In this document: piece by piece, positions 36,058 to 45,477 of the stretch
How positions within the stretch are numbered: position 1 is the first letter of the stretch
How the letters are laid out: each line of letters opens with the position of its first letter
NCBI GenBank assembly: GCA_045106195.1
Contig: JBGCEH010000006.1
Location: 186,001 to 250,000, forward strand
DNA length: 64,000 bases
Reading direction: 5' to 3'
Origin: Granulosicoccus sp045106195
GTDB taxonomy: Bacteria; Pseudomonadota; Gammaproteobacteria; Granulosicoccales; Granulosicoccaceae
Notes under the pieces: model-generated
What the model saw: only the letters and a program-made list of their open reading frames with translations
Told to the model about the DNA's origin: nothing
Database searches by the model: none
Position numbers and translations under genes: made by a program

Positions 36058-36852
36058 CTACCTTATGCTGTCTCCCAAACGGCTCCAGATAACACCATCA
36101 TTCCAGTGCATCCAGATGAATCGGGCCTTGCCCACCAGATTTTCCTCAGGAACAAACCCCCAGAACCTGCCATCATTGCTTCGGTCACGGTTGTCGCCGA
36201 CCATGAAATAATGGCCTTCCGGAACCACAAACGTGCCTGAACGCTTGGCAACCTCATCGGGAAACTCGAGGATCTGATGCGGCTCGTCGGCCAGTCGCTC
36301 TTCACGCACAACAGCGCCTCTGACCACCAGATCGTTTATGGGGCTGACATATTGCTCATCACCTTCGGTTTCCATCAGCTGACCATTGACGATGAACATC
36401 CGGTCGATGTACTCCACTTCATCACCCGGCAAACCAATAACCCGTTTTATGTAATCCAGCCGAGGATTATCCGGAAAACGGAACACCGCTACGTCGCCTC
36501 TTTCAGGGGAGCCTGTATCCAGAATCTTGGTATGCGTTATGGGCAGCCTTACGCCGTAACTGAATTTGTTGACCAGGATAAAGTCGCCAACCAGTAATGT
36601 CGGGATCATTGAACCTGATGGAATCCGGAAGGGCTCGAACAGAAACGAGCGCAATACCAGTACCACCAGAAACACCGGGAAAAACGACTGCACATACTCA
36701 ACGAGCAAAGGAACGTCATCACTGCCACGCCCTGCCGCCCGACGTTTTGGTGCGAATGCCAGCGCGTCGATTAACCAGATAAGACCGGTGATTGCCGTAG
36801 CAAGCACCAATACAAGCGGGAAATTCAATTTATCAATCCAGCTGGAAGGCAT
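36058..36852 (-). CDS. lepB: Signal peptidase I
   Basis: A 264-residue inner-membrane serine protease that removes signal peptides. Two N-terminal membrane segments (PLVLVLATAITGLIWLIDAL and SFFPVFLVVLVLRSFLF) precede the catalytic Ser in RIPSGSMIPTLLVGDF and the Lys in DYIKRVIGLPGDEVEY; box E reads HYFMVGDNRDRSNDGRFWG. Its ATG overlaps the lepA stop by one base (TGATG), so translation is coupled as in E. coli. Confidence 0.97.
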   Translation of the reverse strand: MPSSWIDKLNFPLVLVLATAITGLIWLIDALAFAPKRRAAGRGSDDVPLLVEYVQSFFPVFLVVLVLRSFLFEPFRIPSGSMIPTLLVGDFILVNKFSYGVRLPITHTKILDTGSPERGDVAVFRFPDNPRLDYIKRVIGLPGDEVEYIDRMFIVNGQLMETEGDEQYVSPINDLVVRGAVVREERLADEPHQILEFPDEVAKRSGTFVVPEGHYFMVGDNRDRSNDGRFWGFVPEENLVGKARFIWMHWNDGVIWSRLGDSIR

Positions 36853-38648
36853 CAGTTACGATCCGATTGTAATACGGCGAGAAAGGCTTCCTGCGGGATT
36901 TCCACCTTGCCTACCTGTTTCATCCTGCGTTTGCCGGCTTTCTGTTTTTCCAGCAGCTTACGTTTTCGAGACACATCACCGCCATAACACTTGGCAGTCA
37001 CGTTCTTCCGCAGTGCCTTTATAGACGAGCGGGCTATAATATGCGAGCCAATCGCGGCTTGCACAGCAACCTCGAACATCTGCCGTGGAATAATATCTTT
37101 CATCTTGTCCGCCAGTTCGCGCCCACGATTCTGCGATCGATCTCGATGAATGATGGAAGCCAGCGCATCAACCTTGTCACCGTTAATCAAAATATCCACC
37201 TTAACAAGGTCAGCCGCTTGAAAGCGCTTGAACTCATAGTCAAAAGAGGCATAGCCCTTACTCACTGACTTTAATCTGTCGAAGAAATCCAGTACCACCT
37301 CGGACATGGGTATCTCGTAGACCATCTGCACCTGCCTGCCCAGATACTGCATGCTCAACTGAACACCACGCTTCTCGACGCAAAGCTTGATCACATCACC
37401 AACATAATCTTGCGGTGTAAGAATATTCGCCTGAATAATCGGCTCGCGAATCTCATCAATAACGTTGACCATCGGCAATTCTGACGGATTATGGATGTAG
37501 TCCAGCTCGCCCTTGGTATCAAGAATTTCGTAGACTACCGTAGGCGCTGTGGATATCAGATCCAGATCGTACTCACGCTCCAGACGCTCCTGCACTATTT
37601 CCATATGCAGCATGCCCAGAAAGCCACAGCGAAAACCGAAGCCGAGTGCCGTGGATGATTCAGGCTCAAAATGCAGAGCTGCATCATTCAATCGAAGTTT
37701 AGACAGTGCTTCACGAAAATTTTCGTAGTCATCGCTTTCTATCGGAAAAAGTCCGGCAAAAACCCGTGGCTGCACTTCCTTGAAGCCAGGCAAGGGCTCC
37801 ACCGCCGGTCGTGATGCCAGAGTAATGGTGTCACCTACCCGCGCCGCCTCGATTTCCTTGATGCCAGCAATGATGAATCCCACCTCACCGGCGGACAGCC
37901 TATCCATGGTTTTACGTTTGGGTGTGAAGATGCCGACATCATCTGCCTGAAACGTACGCCCTGTCGACATGATCTGTATTTTCGAACGGCGATCGATACA
38001 GCCTTCGATGACCCTCACCAGAGTCACCACGCCAACATAGGCATCGAACCAGGAATCGATAATCAGTGCCTTGAAAGGTGCATCGAGATCACCAACCGGC
38101 GGTGGTACTCGCGCAACCAGTTGTTCTAGCAGTTCGTCGATACCCAAGCCTGTCTTGGCACTGACATGAATAGCGTCATGGGCTTCGATGCCAATGATTT
38201 CCTCGATTTCGTCGACGACTCTGTCAGCGTCTGCAGCAGGCAGATCAATCTTGTTGAGCACCGGAATGACTTCAAGATCCTGCTCGATGGCGGTGTAACA
38301 GTTAGCGACACTTTGAGCCTCAACGCCCTGAGAGGCATCCACTACCAGCAAGGCACCCTCGCAGGCTGATAGAGAACGTGACACTTCATAGGAAAAATCC
38401 ACATGCCCCGGCGTATCGATAAAATTCAGGTGATACGTCACACCATCATTCGCCTTGTAGTCAAGAGACACCGCCTGCGCCTTGATGGTAATCCCGCGCT
38501 CCTGTTCGATATCCATTGAATCGAGCACCTGAGAGGACATCTCGCGGGCGGTCAGGCCGCCACAGACCTGGATAAATCTATCCGCGATGGTAGATTTGCC
38601 ATGATCGATATGGGCAATGATCGAGAAGTTACGTATGTTTTGCTGCAT
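36852..38648 (-). CDS. lepA: Elongation factor 4 (LepA)
   Basis: A 598-residue ribosomal GTPase that assists initiation and can back-translocate ribosomes. G1 FSIIAHIDHGKSTIADR, G2 QERGITIKAQ, G3 DTPGHVDFSYEVSRSL, G4 NKIDLP. The LepA-specific C-terminal domain includes KMKDIIPRQMFEVAVQAAIG and RKNVTAKCYGGDVSRKRKLL. Upstream of lepB in the envelope-stress gene run. Confidence 0.98.
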   Translation of the reverse strand: MQQNIRNFSIIAHIDHGKSTIADRFIQVCGGLTAREMSSQVLDSMDIEQERGITIKAQAVSLDYKANDGVTYHLNFIDTPGHVDFSYEVSRSLSACEGALLVVDASQGVEAQSVANCYTAIEQDLEVIPVLNKIDLPAADADRVVDEIEEIIGIEAHDAIHVSAKTGLGIDELLEQLVARVPPPVGDLDAPFKALIIDSWFDAYVGVVTLVRVIEGCIDRRSKIQIMSTGRTFQADDVGIFTPKRKTMDRLSAGEVGFIIAGIKEIEAARVGDTITLASRPAVEPLPGFKEVQPRVFAGLFPIESDDYENFREALSKLRLNDAALHFEPESSTALGFGFRCGFLGMLHMEIVQERLEREYDLDLISTAPTVVYEILDTKGELDYIHNPSELPMVNVIDEIREPIIQANILTPQDYVGDVIKLCVEKRGVQLSMQYLGRQVQMVYEIPMSEVVLDFFDRLKSVSKGYASFDYEFKRFQAADLVKVDILINGDKVDALASIIHRDRSQNRGRELADKMKDIIPRQMFEVAVQAAIGSHIIARSSIKALRKNVTAKCYGGDVSRKRKLLEKQKAGKRRMKQVGKVEIPQEAFLAVLQSDRN

Positions 38649-38668
38649 GCGGACGGGGCTGCGGTAAA

Positions 38669-38962
38669 TTAAGCATTGGTGTCGATTGTCGACATCCGCC
38701 CATTGTAGCTTGCCAATGCCCGTTCAAGCGCTTTATGAAGGGCTTCAAGATCCAAAAAGTGCTCGCACACCTCTTCATTCTCGCATTTGAGGACAGGCAC
38801 ACGTACGTTGTAGGCGTTTTTGAGAACATCGTTGGTGTCGATATCGACTTTCAGCAGTCGATAACTGTGAGGATCGAGCAGCTCGAATAGGAGCTGCTCG
38901 AGATCCTCACATAAATGACAGCCGTCACGATAATACAGTGTCAGCTGCGGCTGGTAGCTCAC
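38669..38962 (-). CDS. Glutaredoxin-like protein (DUF836)
   Basis: A 97-residue thioredoxin-fold protein with N-terminal YYRDGCHLCEDLEQLLFEL (CxxC active site) and the cis-Pro strand VRVPVLKCENEEVCE. Members of this small family are thought to act in thiol-disulfide exchange; a target is not known. It overlaps the protease gene stop by ATGA and lies just before lepA, suggesting one transcript. Confidence 0.85.
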   Translation of the reverse strand: MSYQPQLTLYYRDGCHLCEDLEQLLFELLDPHSYRLLKVDIDTNDVLKNAYNVRVPVLKCENEEVCEHFLDLEALHKALERALASYNGRMSTIDTNA

Positions 38963-40374
38963 GGATTGAGCTGCAATGCCAGAAAAACGGGACCTTCATC
39001 GCGATGTACCAGGACCGCGACATTGCCACGGCCTTGCAGCTCAGACAGAACTTCGAGCAGGTCACGGGCGTTATCAACAGGCTTGTTATCGATCATGGAG
39101 ATAACATCACCCTCGACGATACCCGCCTTGTCGGCAGGCCCGCCATCCTCGACGCTGTCGACCTGCACCCCGCCCCTGTCGATTCCCAACTGATCACGGG
39201 TCTCCTGGTCCAGCGGTTTGACGGTCAACTGCAGCACATTGTCAGGCAACGGTTGCCGAGCAGGGCTGACACTGCGGCGCAAATCATCGTCATTGGGCAG
39301 CTCACCAATGTTAACGATCACGTCGATACTCTTGCCTTCACGCACAACTTTCAGATTTGCATCGCTGTTGGCGGGCACACGTCCCACCAGCGGCGGCAAC
39401 GATGATGAGCGCTCGATTCTATTGCCCTCGAAATGCGTAATGACATCACCCACCTTAAGAGAAGACTGCGATGCCGGACTGTCGGGCAGGATGCGCGAAA
39501 CCAGCGCGCCATGGGCTACCCGCATACCGAAGGATTCAGCCAGTTCCATGGTCACTTCCTGAATGATCACGCCCAGCCAACCACGCGTAACCCCACCCGT
39601 TTGCCTGATCTGCGTGGCAACATCGATAGCCATTTCGATCGGAATCGCAAACGAAAGGCCCATAAAACTGCCGGTACGACTGTAAATCTGGCTGTTGATA
39701 CCAATGACATCGCCATTCAGGTTAAACAGGGGCCCCCCTGAATTACCCGGATTAATCGCCACATCCGTCTGTATGAAGGGTACATAACTTTCATTGGGAA
39801 GCGCTCTACCGGTGGCACTGACAATGCCCGCCGTCACTGAAAAATCAAAACCGAACGGTGAGCCGATGGCAAGCACCCACTCGCCCACCTCCAGATCATC
39901 GCTATTACCAATGCTCACCACCGGCAAGTCATCAGCCTCGACCTTGAGTACCGCTACATCGGAACGCGGATCAGCTCCAATAACCTGTGCCGTCAGCTGG
40001 CGCCGATCGTGCAATCGCACGGTCACCTCATCGGCAGATTCCACAACATGATTGTTGGTCAGAATGTATCCGTCCGCCGAGATAATGAAACCGGAACCGG
40101 TAGCGCTGCTCTCAGATGGCTGGCGAGGTTGCTCCTGAAAACGCTTTATCAGCTCATCGAGCTCAGTGTTGTCTTCAAGACCCGGAATCTCGGGACGTTC
40201 TACCATCTGGCGTGATTGGCTGATACTGATATTCACCACCGCCTTGTGATTGTTCTTAACCAGCGAGGTAAAGTCGGGTAACTCGAGCGCTTGAACAACA
40301 GTGGCGCTAGCGAGCAGCAGGACGAACAGCGCAATGGTTGCGGTCCGGTCAACGTAAAAACGCAGTGTTCTCAT
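38959..40374 (-). CDS. mucD: Periplasmic serine protease Do (DegP/DegQ/MucD type)
   Basis: A 471-residue HtrA protease. A signal peptide (ATIALFVLLLASATVVQALE, cut after about residue 30) is followed by the trypsin-like domain with His in ILTNNHVVESAD, Asp in DPRSDVAVLKVE and Ser in INPGNSGGPLFNLNG. Two PDZ domains follow (GWLGVIIQEVTMELAESFG and RGGVQVDSVEDGGPADKAGI). It degrades and refolds damaged envelope proteins. Location after rpoE-rseABC matches mucD of Pseudomonas. Confidence 0.95.
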   Translation of the reverse strand: MRTLRFYVDRTATIALFVLLLASATVVQALELPDFTSLVKNNHKAVVNISISQSRQMVERPEIPGLEDNTELDELIKRFQEQPRQPSESSATGSGFIISADGYILTNNHVVESADEVTVRLHDRRQLTAQVIGADPRSDVAVLKVEADDLPVVSIGNSDDLEVGEWVLAIGSPFGFDFSVTAGIVSATGRALPNESYVPFIQTDVAINPGNSGGPLFNLNGDVIGINSQIYSRTGSFMGLSFAIPIEMAIDVATQIRQTGGVTRGWLGVIIQEVTMELAESFGMRVAHGALVSRILPDSPASQSSLKVGDVITHFEGNRIERSSSLPPLVGRVPANSDANLKVVREGKSIDVIVNIGELPNDDDLRRSVSPARQPLPDNVLQLTVKPLDQETRDQLGIDRGGVQVDSVEDGGPADKAGIVEGDVISMIDNKPVDNARDLLEVLSELQGRGNVAVLVHRDEGPVFLALQLNP

Positions 40375-40394
40375 CTAGGCTCTCTGTTTGGCAC

Positions 40395-40910
40395 TTATTC
40401 GGCTGAACGGTGCGCGGAGGAAGGATACGTCGCGGATGAAGAGTACGTAGCCACTATACGGGCTGATCGAAGGCATAGACTGCGCTCGGCCCGGGCCAGA
40501 ACGCCTGGCGCCACTTGACGCCATGCAAAAATGCCACCAAATAGTCCCGCCAAAGCGCTTAAAACGACAAACAACTCGGCAAAATCTGATGCGTCAGCGG
40601 TAGACGCCGTTGATGCCGCAGTCGCCACCAACAAGCCGGACAATGGCAGCCCATAGGCGCCGAACACCGGCCAAAGCCATCCAGAGCCCTGTTCGTCTAT
40701 TTCAAGCATGACTTGTTGCCCCACAAACGCTGATGATTTTTCATCGCTTTCAACCCACAACCGGATCTTCGCCTGCTGCGGGTCGAACAGAGCAGCGCCA
40801 CAGCCCTCTCCCCGGCTGCAGCGTTGGCATTGACCGACTGTATCAAGTTCGACCAGCGCTCTGCCTGGGCCGCCAGCGCCGGTATCAACGACCCGCGCCT
40901 GACGCCTCAC
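40395..40910 (-). CDS. rseC: RseC/MucC family protein
   Basis: A 171-residue protein with two membrane segments (LPLSGLLVATAASTAS and LFVVLSALAGLFGGIFAW). The N-terminus has a Cys-rich motif, GQCQRCSRGEGCGAALF, typical of RseC/MucC and of the related SoxR-reducing proteins. It modulates the sigma-E or SoxR pathways in other bacteria. It overlaps rseB by ATGA and lies before the mucD-type protease gene. Confidence 0.88.
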   Translation of the reverse strand: MRRQARVVDTGAGGPGRALVELDTVGQCQRCSRGEGCGAALFDPQQAKIRLWVESDEKSSAFVGQQVMLEIDEQGSGWLWPVFGAYGLPLSGLLVATAASTASTADASDFAELFVVLSALAGLFGGIFAWRQVAPGVLARAERSLCLRSARIVATYSSSATYPSSAHRSAE

Positions 40911-42010
40911 TCTTTCAGGATAACGGCCGCGGCTACGGCACGAACGGTGGCTTCGGGTACTTCACCCACGGCTGTAATGAGCGCGGATCCGGTGCTGATA
41001 CCAAAGGCGTTCATGGCGCCCATTCTGGACAGGCCGACACTGGCACCGGATTGCTTGTCAGCTGCCATATATTCAACGTAGACAGACACTGATGCCATAC
41101 CGTCGGTGAGCATCACATGGCTGAAAGGCCCATCCTTGATCGGCATGGCTGAATAGGTTTCGGAGACCTTGCGGTAACCCTCGGGCAAGGCGTCAGTGAA
41201 GCTGATGCGATCTGCCGTTTCGCTTTTGCGGGCCTCGAGAGTGGAGGTAGCCTGGGCTTTGCCCGGTTCCAGCCAACTGACCACGTTGTCACGATGGCCG
41301 CCTCCGAGAACATCGAAACGGGTGAGATCAACGTTGGCAAGGTATTCAATCTGGGTGAAAATCACTTGCTCTACCGGCTGGGTAGGCCCCTCCAGTAACA
41401 TGGAACGAAGCAACATGTTGTTTTCGACATCAATCCAGAAGCGATAACCATATCGGTACTCGTCTCGCGGTATGACATTGACCACATGTGTGGGTCTGCC
41501 GGCAACACGGTCAGCCTGGCCACGCGTGAATTCGTATCGCCGATTGTTTATGAGGCTTGCATCCACTCTCGGTATCAAGTCACGCGGCTTGGATTGGCTA
41601 ACCACCACAGACTGGCTTCCTGGCCAGATACAGGTAACGAGGGAATTGTTCCGGATAACCTCTCGTGCCTCCCCATCGAGGGCTGTGAGGCGCTCGAACT
41701 CGCCCCGCCCACCATTGGCGTGCAGAATATGCATGCTGGTCAGATTGCCGCCCTGTGCATGCACGAAAACACCCTCGTAATTCAACGTGCGCAGCGCCAG
41801 CGACATGGACTCGATGAGCGCCACAGGCCCGGGAGCCGAGTCATCAGGCTTGTTCTGAGCATGAGCCGTCGTCGCCACGGACCCGAGACTGGTAACACAG
41901 ACGGCAACAAGGGCTTGACGAGCAACGGCTTGACGTAGAACGACAAACCAACCTGCCTCAAGGGCGGCAGGCCAAGACATACTTCCCAGGCTGCTAATGG
42001 CACGGCTCAT
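40907..42010 (-). CDS. rseB: Sigma-E regulatory protein RseB/MucB
   Basis: A 367-residue periplasmic protein. An N-terminal export signal ends around TTAHAQ (residue 52 by this start). LNYEGVFVHAQGGNLTSMHI opens the LolA-like domain, and the C-terminal domain includes FTDALPEGYRKVSETYS and VMLTDGMASVSVYVEYM. RseB shields RseA from the DegS protease and senses lipopolysaccharide or lipoproteins. Six bases after rseA. Confidence 0.93.
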   Translation of the reverse strand: MSRAISSLGSMSWPAALEAGWFVVLRQAVARQALVAVCVTSLGSVATTAHAQNKPDDSAPGPVALIESMSLALRTLNYEGVFVHAQGGNLTSMHILHANGGRGEFERLTALDGEAREVIRNNSLVTCIWPGSQSVVVSQSKPRDLIPRVDASLINNRRYEFTRGQADRVAGRPTHVVNVIPRDEYRYGYRFWIDVENNMLLRSMLLEGPTQPVEQVIFTQIEYLANVDLTRFDVLGGGHRDNVVSWLEPGKAQATSTLEARKSETADRISFTDALPEGYRKVSETYSAMPIKDGPFSHVMLTDGMASVSVYVEYMAADKQSGASVGLSRMGAMNAFGISTGSALITAVGEVPEATVRAVAAAVILKE

Positions 42011-42015
42011 CGATA

Positions 42016-42789
42016 TTACTGCCCCTGATTGCTCGCTTCGTAACCGACAAGGCGGGAGTAAGGCAACACACCTTCACGTACCGACGTCGGCGAGTTTTCA
42101 ATGTGCTGAGAAAGCATCATGTTTAGGCGTTGCTCGTCAGAAACCCGCTGTGATGATTCGGGAGACACCCAATAGGATCCAGTATTGGCCACAAAGTCCA
42201 CAACCGGTAAAACGGCAGTATCGTTCTGCGCATTCTGGTCAGGCGTAATCTGCACGGGGGAGCCAGCATCGATATTACTCGCCAGCGTGGAAACACCCAC
42301 TAGCTCCTGTTTCTCAAAGAGATTAAGACCTACAACAGTAACGAGCGCAACACTGGCTGCCAGCGCAAAACCTGCCACACCGGTATTGACCACCGATGCT
42401 TTCTTCTGGATGGATGTTATCTTTTCGGCCACAGGTTCACGTGTAACCGGGACCGAGGACTGAGCCTCGGCCTCGGTTTCTGCCCGCACAGGCGCAACTT
42501 CTGCCAAAACCGCCGCCGACGAGGAGGATGCGCCGCTGAAAGGCGTGATATTGCTGTAACTCGGCTCATCCCTGATGGCATCGCATATCCTGGATGCCAG
42601 TGCATGATCAGCACGCACAGGTTCGTTTTTCAACACATCGCGAATCATGTGATACCGCGACCATTGGGCTTTAAGAGCGTCATCAGCACACAGGCTGGCT
42701 ACGCAATCAGCGGGATTGAGCTCGTGCCACTCACCGTCCATGAGTTGGGACAACTTCTGCTTGTTGTTCAATTTATCGGAATCGTGCAT
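42016..42789 (-). CDS. rseA: Anti-sigma-E factor RseA/MucA
   Basis: A 257-residue single-pass inner-membrane protein. The cytoplasmic sigma-binding domain includes KQKLSQLMDGEWHE and WSRYHMIRDVLKNEP. A membrane helix follows near residue 135 (GVAGFALAASVALVTVVGL), then a periplasmic domain that binds RseB. It holds RpoE inactive until cleaved. It begins three bases after rpoE, guaranteeing matched synthesis. Confidence 0.94.
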   Translation of the reverse strand: MHDSDKLNNKQKLSQLMDGEWHELNPADCVASLCADDALKAQWSRYHMIRDVLKNEPVRADHALASRICDAIRDEPSYSNITPFSGASSSSAAVLAEVAPVRAETEAEAQSSVPVTREPVAEKITSIQKKASVVNTGVAGFALAASVALVTVVGLNLFEKQELVGVSTLASNIDAGSPVQITPDQNAQNDTAVLPVVDFVANTGSYWVSPESSQRVSDEQRLNMMLSQHIENSPTSVREGVLPYSRLVGYEASNQGQ

Positions 42790-42792
42790 GAC

Positions 42793-43443
42793 TTACCTGC
42801 GTTTTTCCTCGAGCAATGGCTCGAGATTAGTATCTATGGCTTCACGTGCTCTGAATATACGTGATCGTACCGTACCTATCGGGCAATCCATGGCAATGGC
42901 AATCTCATCATAGGAAAGACCGTCGAACTCGCGTAAGGTGATGGCCTCACGAAGATCATCCGGCAGGGCAGCGATGGAATCCTGAACGACCCGGGCAATC
43001 TCTTCAGTGGCCATGACCCTATCGGGCGTAGCATTCTCGCGCAGCGCCGATCCACTGTCGTATTGCTCTGCATCTGCAGCATCTATACCGGTATCGGTAA
43101 TCTTGCGCCCCATCGTGACCAGATGATTCTTGGCAGTGTTGATGGCAATACGGTAAAGCCAGGTATAAAAAGCGCTGTCACCGCGAAAGTTTTTGAGACC
43201 ACGGTAGGCCTTGATGAAGGCCTCTTGAGTGACATCCTGAGACTCGTACACGTCGTGCACATAGCGGCCGACAAGATGGCCAATCTTGTGCTGATACTTG
43301 AGCACGAGGAGGTCGTATGCCGACTTGTCTCCGCGCTGGACCCGCTCAACAAGGGCCATGTCTATTTCTCTTTCACTCAACGGTTTCGCTCCTCGAGCGA
43401 TCTGTGGTGCAAATTCCAACACCTTGTTCGAGGCACGAATCAT
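42793..43443 (-). CDS. rpoE: RNA polymerase sigma factor RpoE/AlgU
   Basis: Start at the ATG at 43443, which has AAGGA nearby and leaves a 216-residue protein; a start at 43464 is possible but sits too near the candidate promoter. Region 2 reads VERVQRGDKSAYDLLVLKY and SQDVTQEAFIKAYRGL, and region 4 DDLREAITLREFDGLSYDEI and DCPIGTVRSRIFRAREAID. It directs the envelope-stress regulon. The following anti-sigma genes confirm identity. Confidence 0.96.
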   Translation of the reverse strand: MIRASNKVLEFAPQIARGAKPLSEREIDMALVERVQRGDKSAYDLLVLKYQHKIGHLVGRYVHDVYESQDVTQEAFIKAYRGLKNFRGDSAFYTWLYRIAINTAKNHLVTMGRKITDTGIDAADAEQYDSGSALRENATPDRVMATEEIARVVQDSIAALPDDLREAITLREFDGLSYDEIAIAMDCPIGTVRSRIFRAREAIDTNLEPLLEEKRR

Positions 43444-43485
43444 AGCAGGTCTTCCTTGCGGCAAACGCCCGATGGGCTAATACCT

Positions 43486-43512
43486 GTATGACAACTCCGA
43501 ACAGGTTAGTTC
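43486..43512 (-). promoter_or_regulatory. Candidate sigma-E-type promoter of rpoE
   Basis: On the minus strand GAACTA (43507-43512), a 15-base spacer and TCATAC (43486-43491) resemble the GAACTT/TCTGA promoters used by RpoE/AlgU. The predicted transcript start is about 35 bases before the ATG at 43443. Autoregulation of rpoE is usual in the family, but the -10 match is imperfect. Confidence 0.4.
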
Positions 43513-43621
43513 ACAATCCGGATGAAGAAAGTGTTAACCCGATTAGATTGTGTGATGAACTAAACTATAAGAACCACGACGTAAACCGACCAGTACTGCA
43601 ACAACAACAGGTGTCCTGCCC

Positions 43622-44458
43622 ATGTCTCTTCCTCTGGTTGTAAAAGCAAGCGAGCTGCAACAATGCCTTGCACAACTACATGCCGATAACCAGACGCTGA
43701 CCGATGCTGGTTTGTGCCTGGTAGACCTGCGCTCCCCGGAGGCCTACGCAGAAGGTCATATCGAAGGGGCAGTTAACATCAACCCCGCATTGTTGAATCG
43801 CAGTGAGCCCCCCATGGGGGGTCTCATGCCGGAACCGGACGCCGTCAATCACTTTGTGCAAGGCATCGGCGCACGGTTGGGCGATCAGATCATCGCCTAC
43901 GATGGTGGTCTGGAAACCCCTGCTGCCCGCCTTGTGTGGGTCATGGATGCCTACGGCTATGAAGCCTGCAGCTGGCTAAGCGGTGGTTATAGAGCCTGGG
44001 TTACCGAGGGTCATCCAGTCAGCATGGAGCCGGCAGCACCGGGCCATGGTGGACTGACATTGAACATGATTGGCGACAATGTGATCTCTGTCGACAATCT
44101 CATGGAACAGTTGTCCAACCCACAGTTTAAAGTGCTGGATGTCCGCAGTGCCGGTGAATATCAGGGAAGAGATGTACGCGCAGCCTATACCGGTCATGTA
44201 CCCGGTGCGAAGCACATCGAGTGGACGGCCATGCTCGACGATCATGGCTGTCTTCTGGACGATGCCACTCTGGAAAAAAACCTTGAAATACTAGAGGCTG
44301 AACACGACGATACCGTCATTGTCTATTGTCAGTCACATCAACGCTCCTCAGTGACCTACGTCGCGCTGAAACATCTGGGCTACACCGATGTGCGCGCCAT
44401 AGACGGTGCATGGTCTGCATGGGGAAACCGCAAGGACACCCCCAAACACTCCAGCTAG
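43622..44458 (+). CDS. Thiosulfate/3-mercaptopyruvate sulfurtransferase (two rhodanese domains)
   Basis: A 278-residue tandem rhodanese. The N-terminal domain, LVDLRSPEAYAEGHIEGAVN, lacks an active cysteine. The C-terminal domain, VLDVRSAGEYQGRD onwards, has the active-site Cys236 in VIVYCQSHQRSS. The CQxHxRS loop resembles RhdA of Azotobacter rather than the CGSGxTA of SseA, pointing to thiosulfate sulfurtransferase. It is probably cytoplasmic, as no signal is seen. Divergent from rpoE. Confidence 0.9.
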   Translation: MSLPLVVKASELQQCLAQLHADNQTLTDAGLCLVDLRSPEAYAEGHIEGAVNINPALLNRSEPPMGGLMPEPDAVNHFVQGIGARLGDQIIAYDGGLETPAARLVWVMDAYGYEACSWLSGGYRAWVTEGHPVSMEPAAPGHGGLTLNMIGDNVISVDNLMEQLSNPQFKVLDVRSAGEYQGRDVRAAYTGHVPGAKHIEWTAMLDDHGCLLDDATLEKNLEILEAEHDDTVIVYCQSHQRSSVTYVALKHLGYTDVRAIDGAWSAWGNRKDTPKHSS

Positions 44459-44467
44459 TCTTACCCT

Positions 44468-45379
44468 TCAGGCACCGGAGATAAGCTTGCAATAGTTGTC
44501 ATAGCGAAACGAAGCTATGGCTCCGGATTTCACAGCATCACGAACCGCGCATACAGGCTCTACCGTATGGGTGCAATCGCCAAAGCGACATTGAGCCGCA
44601 GCTTCCGCCATTTCGGAGAAGCCATGGCGTACTGTCTGTTCGTCAAGATGTGCAACGGAATACTGCCTAACTCCCGGCGAATCTATAATGGAACCACCTT
44701 CGGGCATCTCATACCAGTATGTCACCGATGTAGTGTGCGAACCGAAACCTGTCGCCTGAGACACCGCACCGATCCGAAGCTCTCTATCGGGCAGCAGCCT
44801 CTGGATGATCGATGATTTCCCCACCCCACTCGCCCCTACCAGCGTCAAAGAACGGCCCTCCAGCTCAGTCAGTAATTCCTGCATACCGTCGGGCGTCTTC
44901 GTATCAATCATGACGGAGGGATAACCGATATCGCGATACGTTACCAGCATGGCTTCAGCTGCAGCCAGCTCATCGGATGTCATCTGATCCGCTTTATTCA
45001 TGATGATCAGCGCACTAACCCCTGCCCGATATGCCGCTACACAGAACTGATCGATAAGCAGTGCATCGATTCCGGGCGGATTGGCAGACACGATACCCAG
45101 ATGCGTTAAGTTGGCAGCCAGCGGTTTGACCCAATGACGGTCTGCCCGTTCTAGAACGCTCCGGCGTTCAAGCAGTTCATACACGCGGAGCACGCCATCT
45201 TCACGCTGGCACAGCACCTCGTCACCGGCAACCAGCAATGGCAGGTTTTTCAATGGGTAGCCTTTCTCAAAGCCTTGCTGATCGAGCAATTGAAGCGCAA
45301 CCGTTGCCCTGAAATTAGCAACCACACGCGCGGTCAACATCGTGCCCTGCGGGCGTTGCCTTGCAGTCTTTTTAGTCAC
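44468..45379 (-). CDS. rsgA: Ribosome small-subunit GTPase RsgA
   Basis: A 303-residue circularly permuted GTPase acting late in 30S assembly. It begins with GTG at 45379. The OB fold is followed by G4 IIMNKADQ, G1 TLVGASGVGKSSIIQRLL and G3 SIIDSPGVRQYSV, in permuted order, then a zinc site CRFGDCTHTVEPVCAV. rsgA and orn are divergent neighbours in many Gammaproteobacteria, as here. Confidence 0.96.
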   Translation of the reverse strand: MTKKTARQRPQGTMLTARVVANFRATVALQLLDQQGFEKGYPLKNLPLLVAGDEVLCQREDGVLRVYELLERRSVLERADRHWVKPLAANLTHLGIVSANPPGIDALLIDQFCVAAYRAGVSALIIMNKADQMTSDELAAAEAMLVTYRDIGYPSVMIDTKTPDGMQELLTELEGRSLTLVGASGVGKSSIIQRLLPDRELRIGAVSQATGFGSHTTSVTYWYEMPEGGSIIDSPGVRQYSVAHLDEQTVRHGFSEMAEAAAQCRFGDCTHTVEPVCAVRDAVKSGAIASFRYDNYCKLISGA

Positions 45380-45477
45380 ACGAAGAGTATGGTCGGTGGA
45401 GTGTGTAACAAAGGCGCGGCAGCTTCGGTGTTTGTGTGCTTGAATATGGATCCAATATACTAGTGTATCTGAACGTT

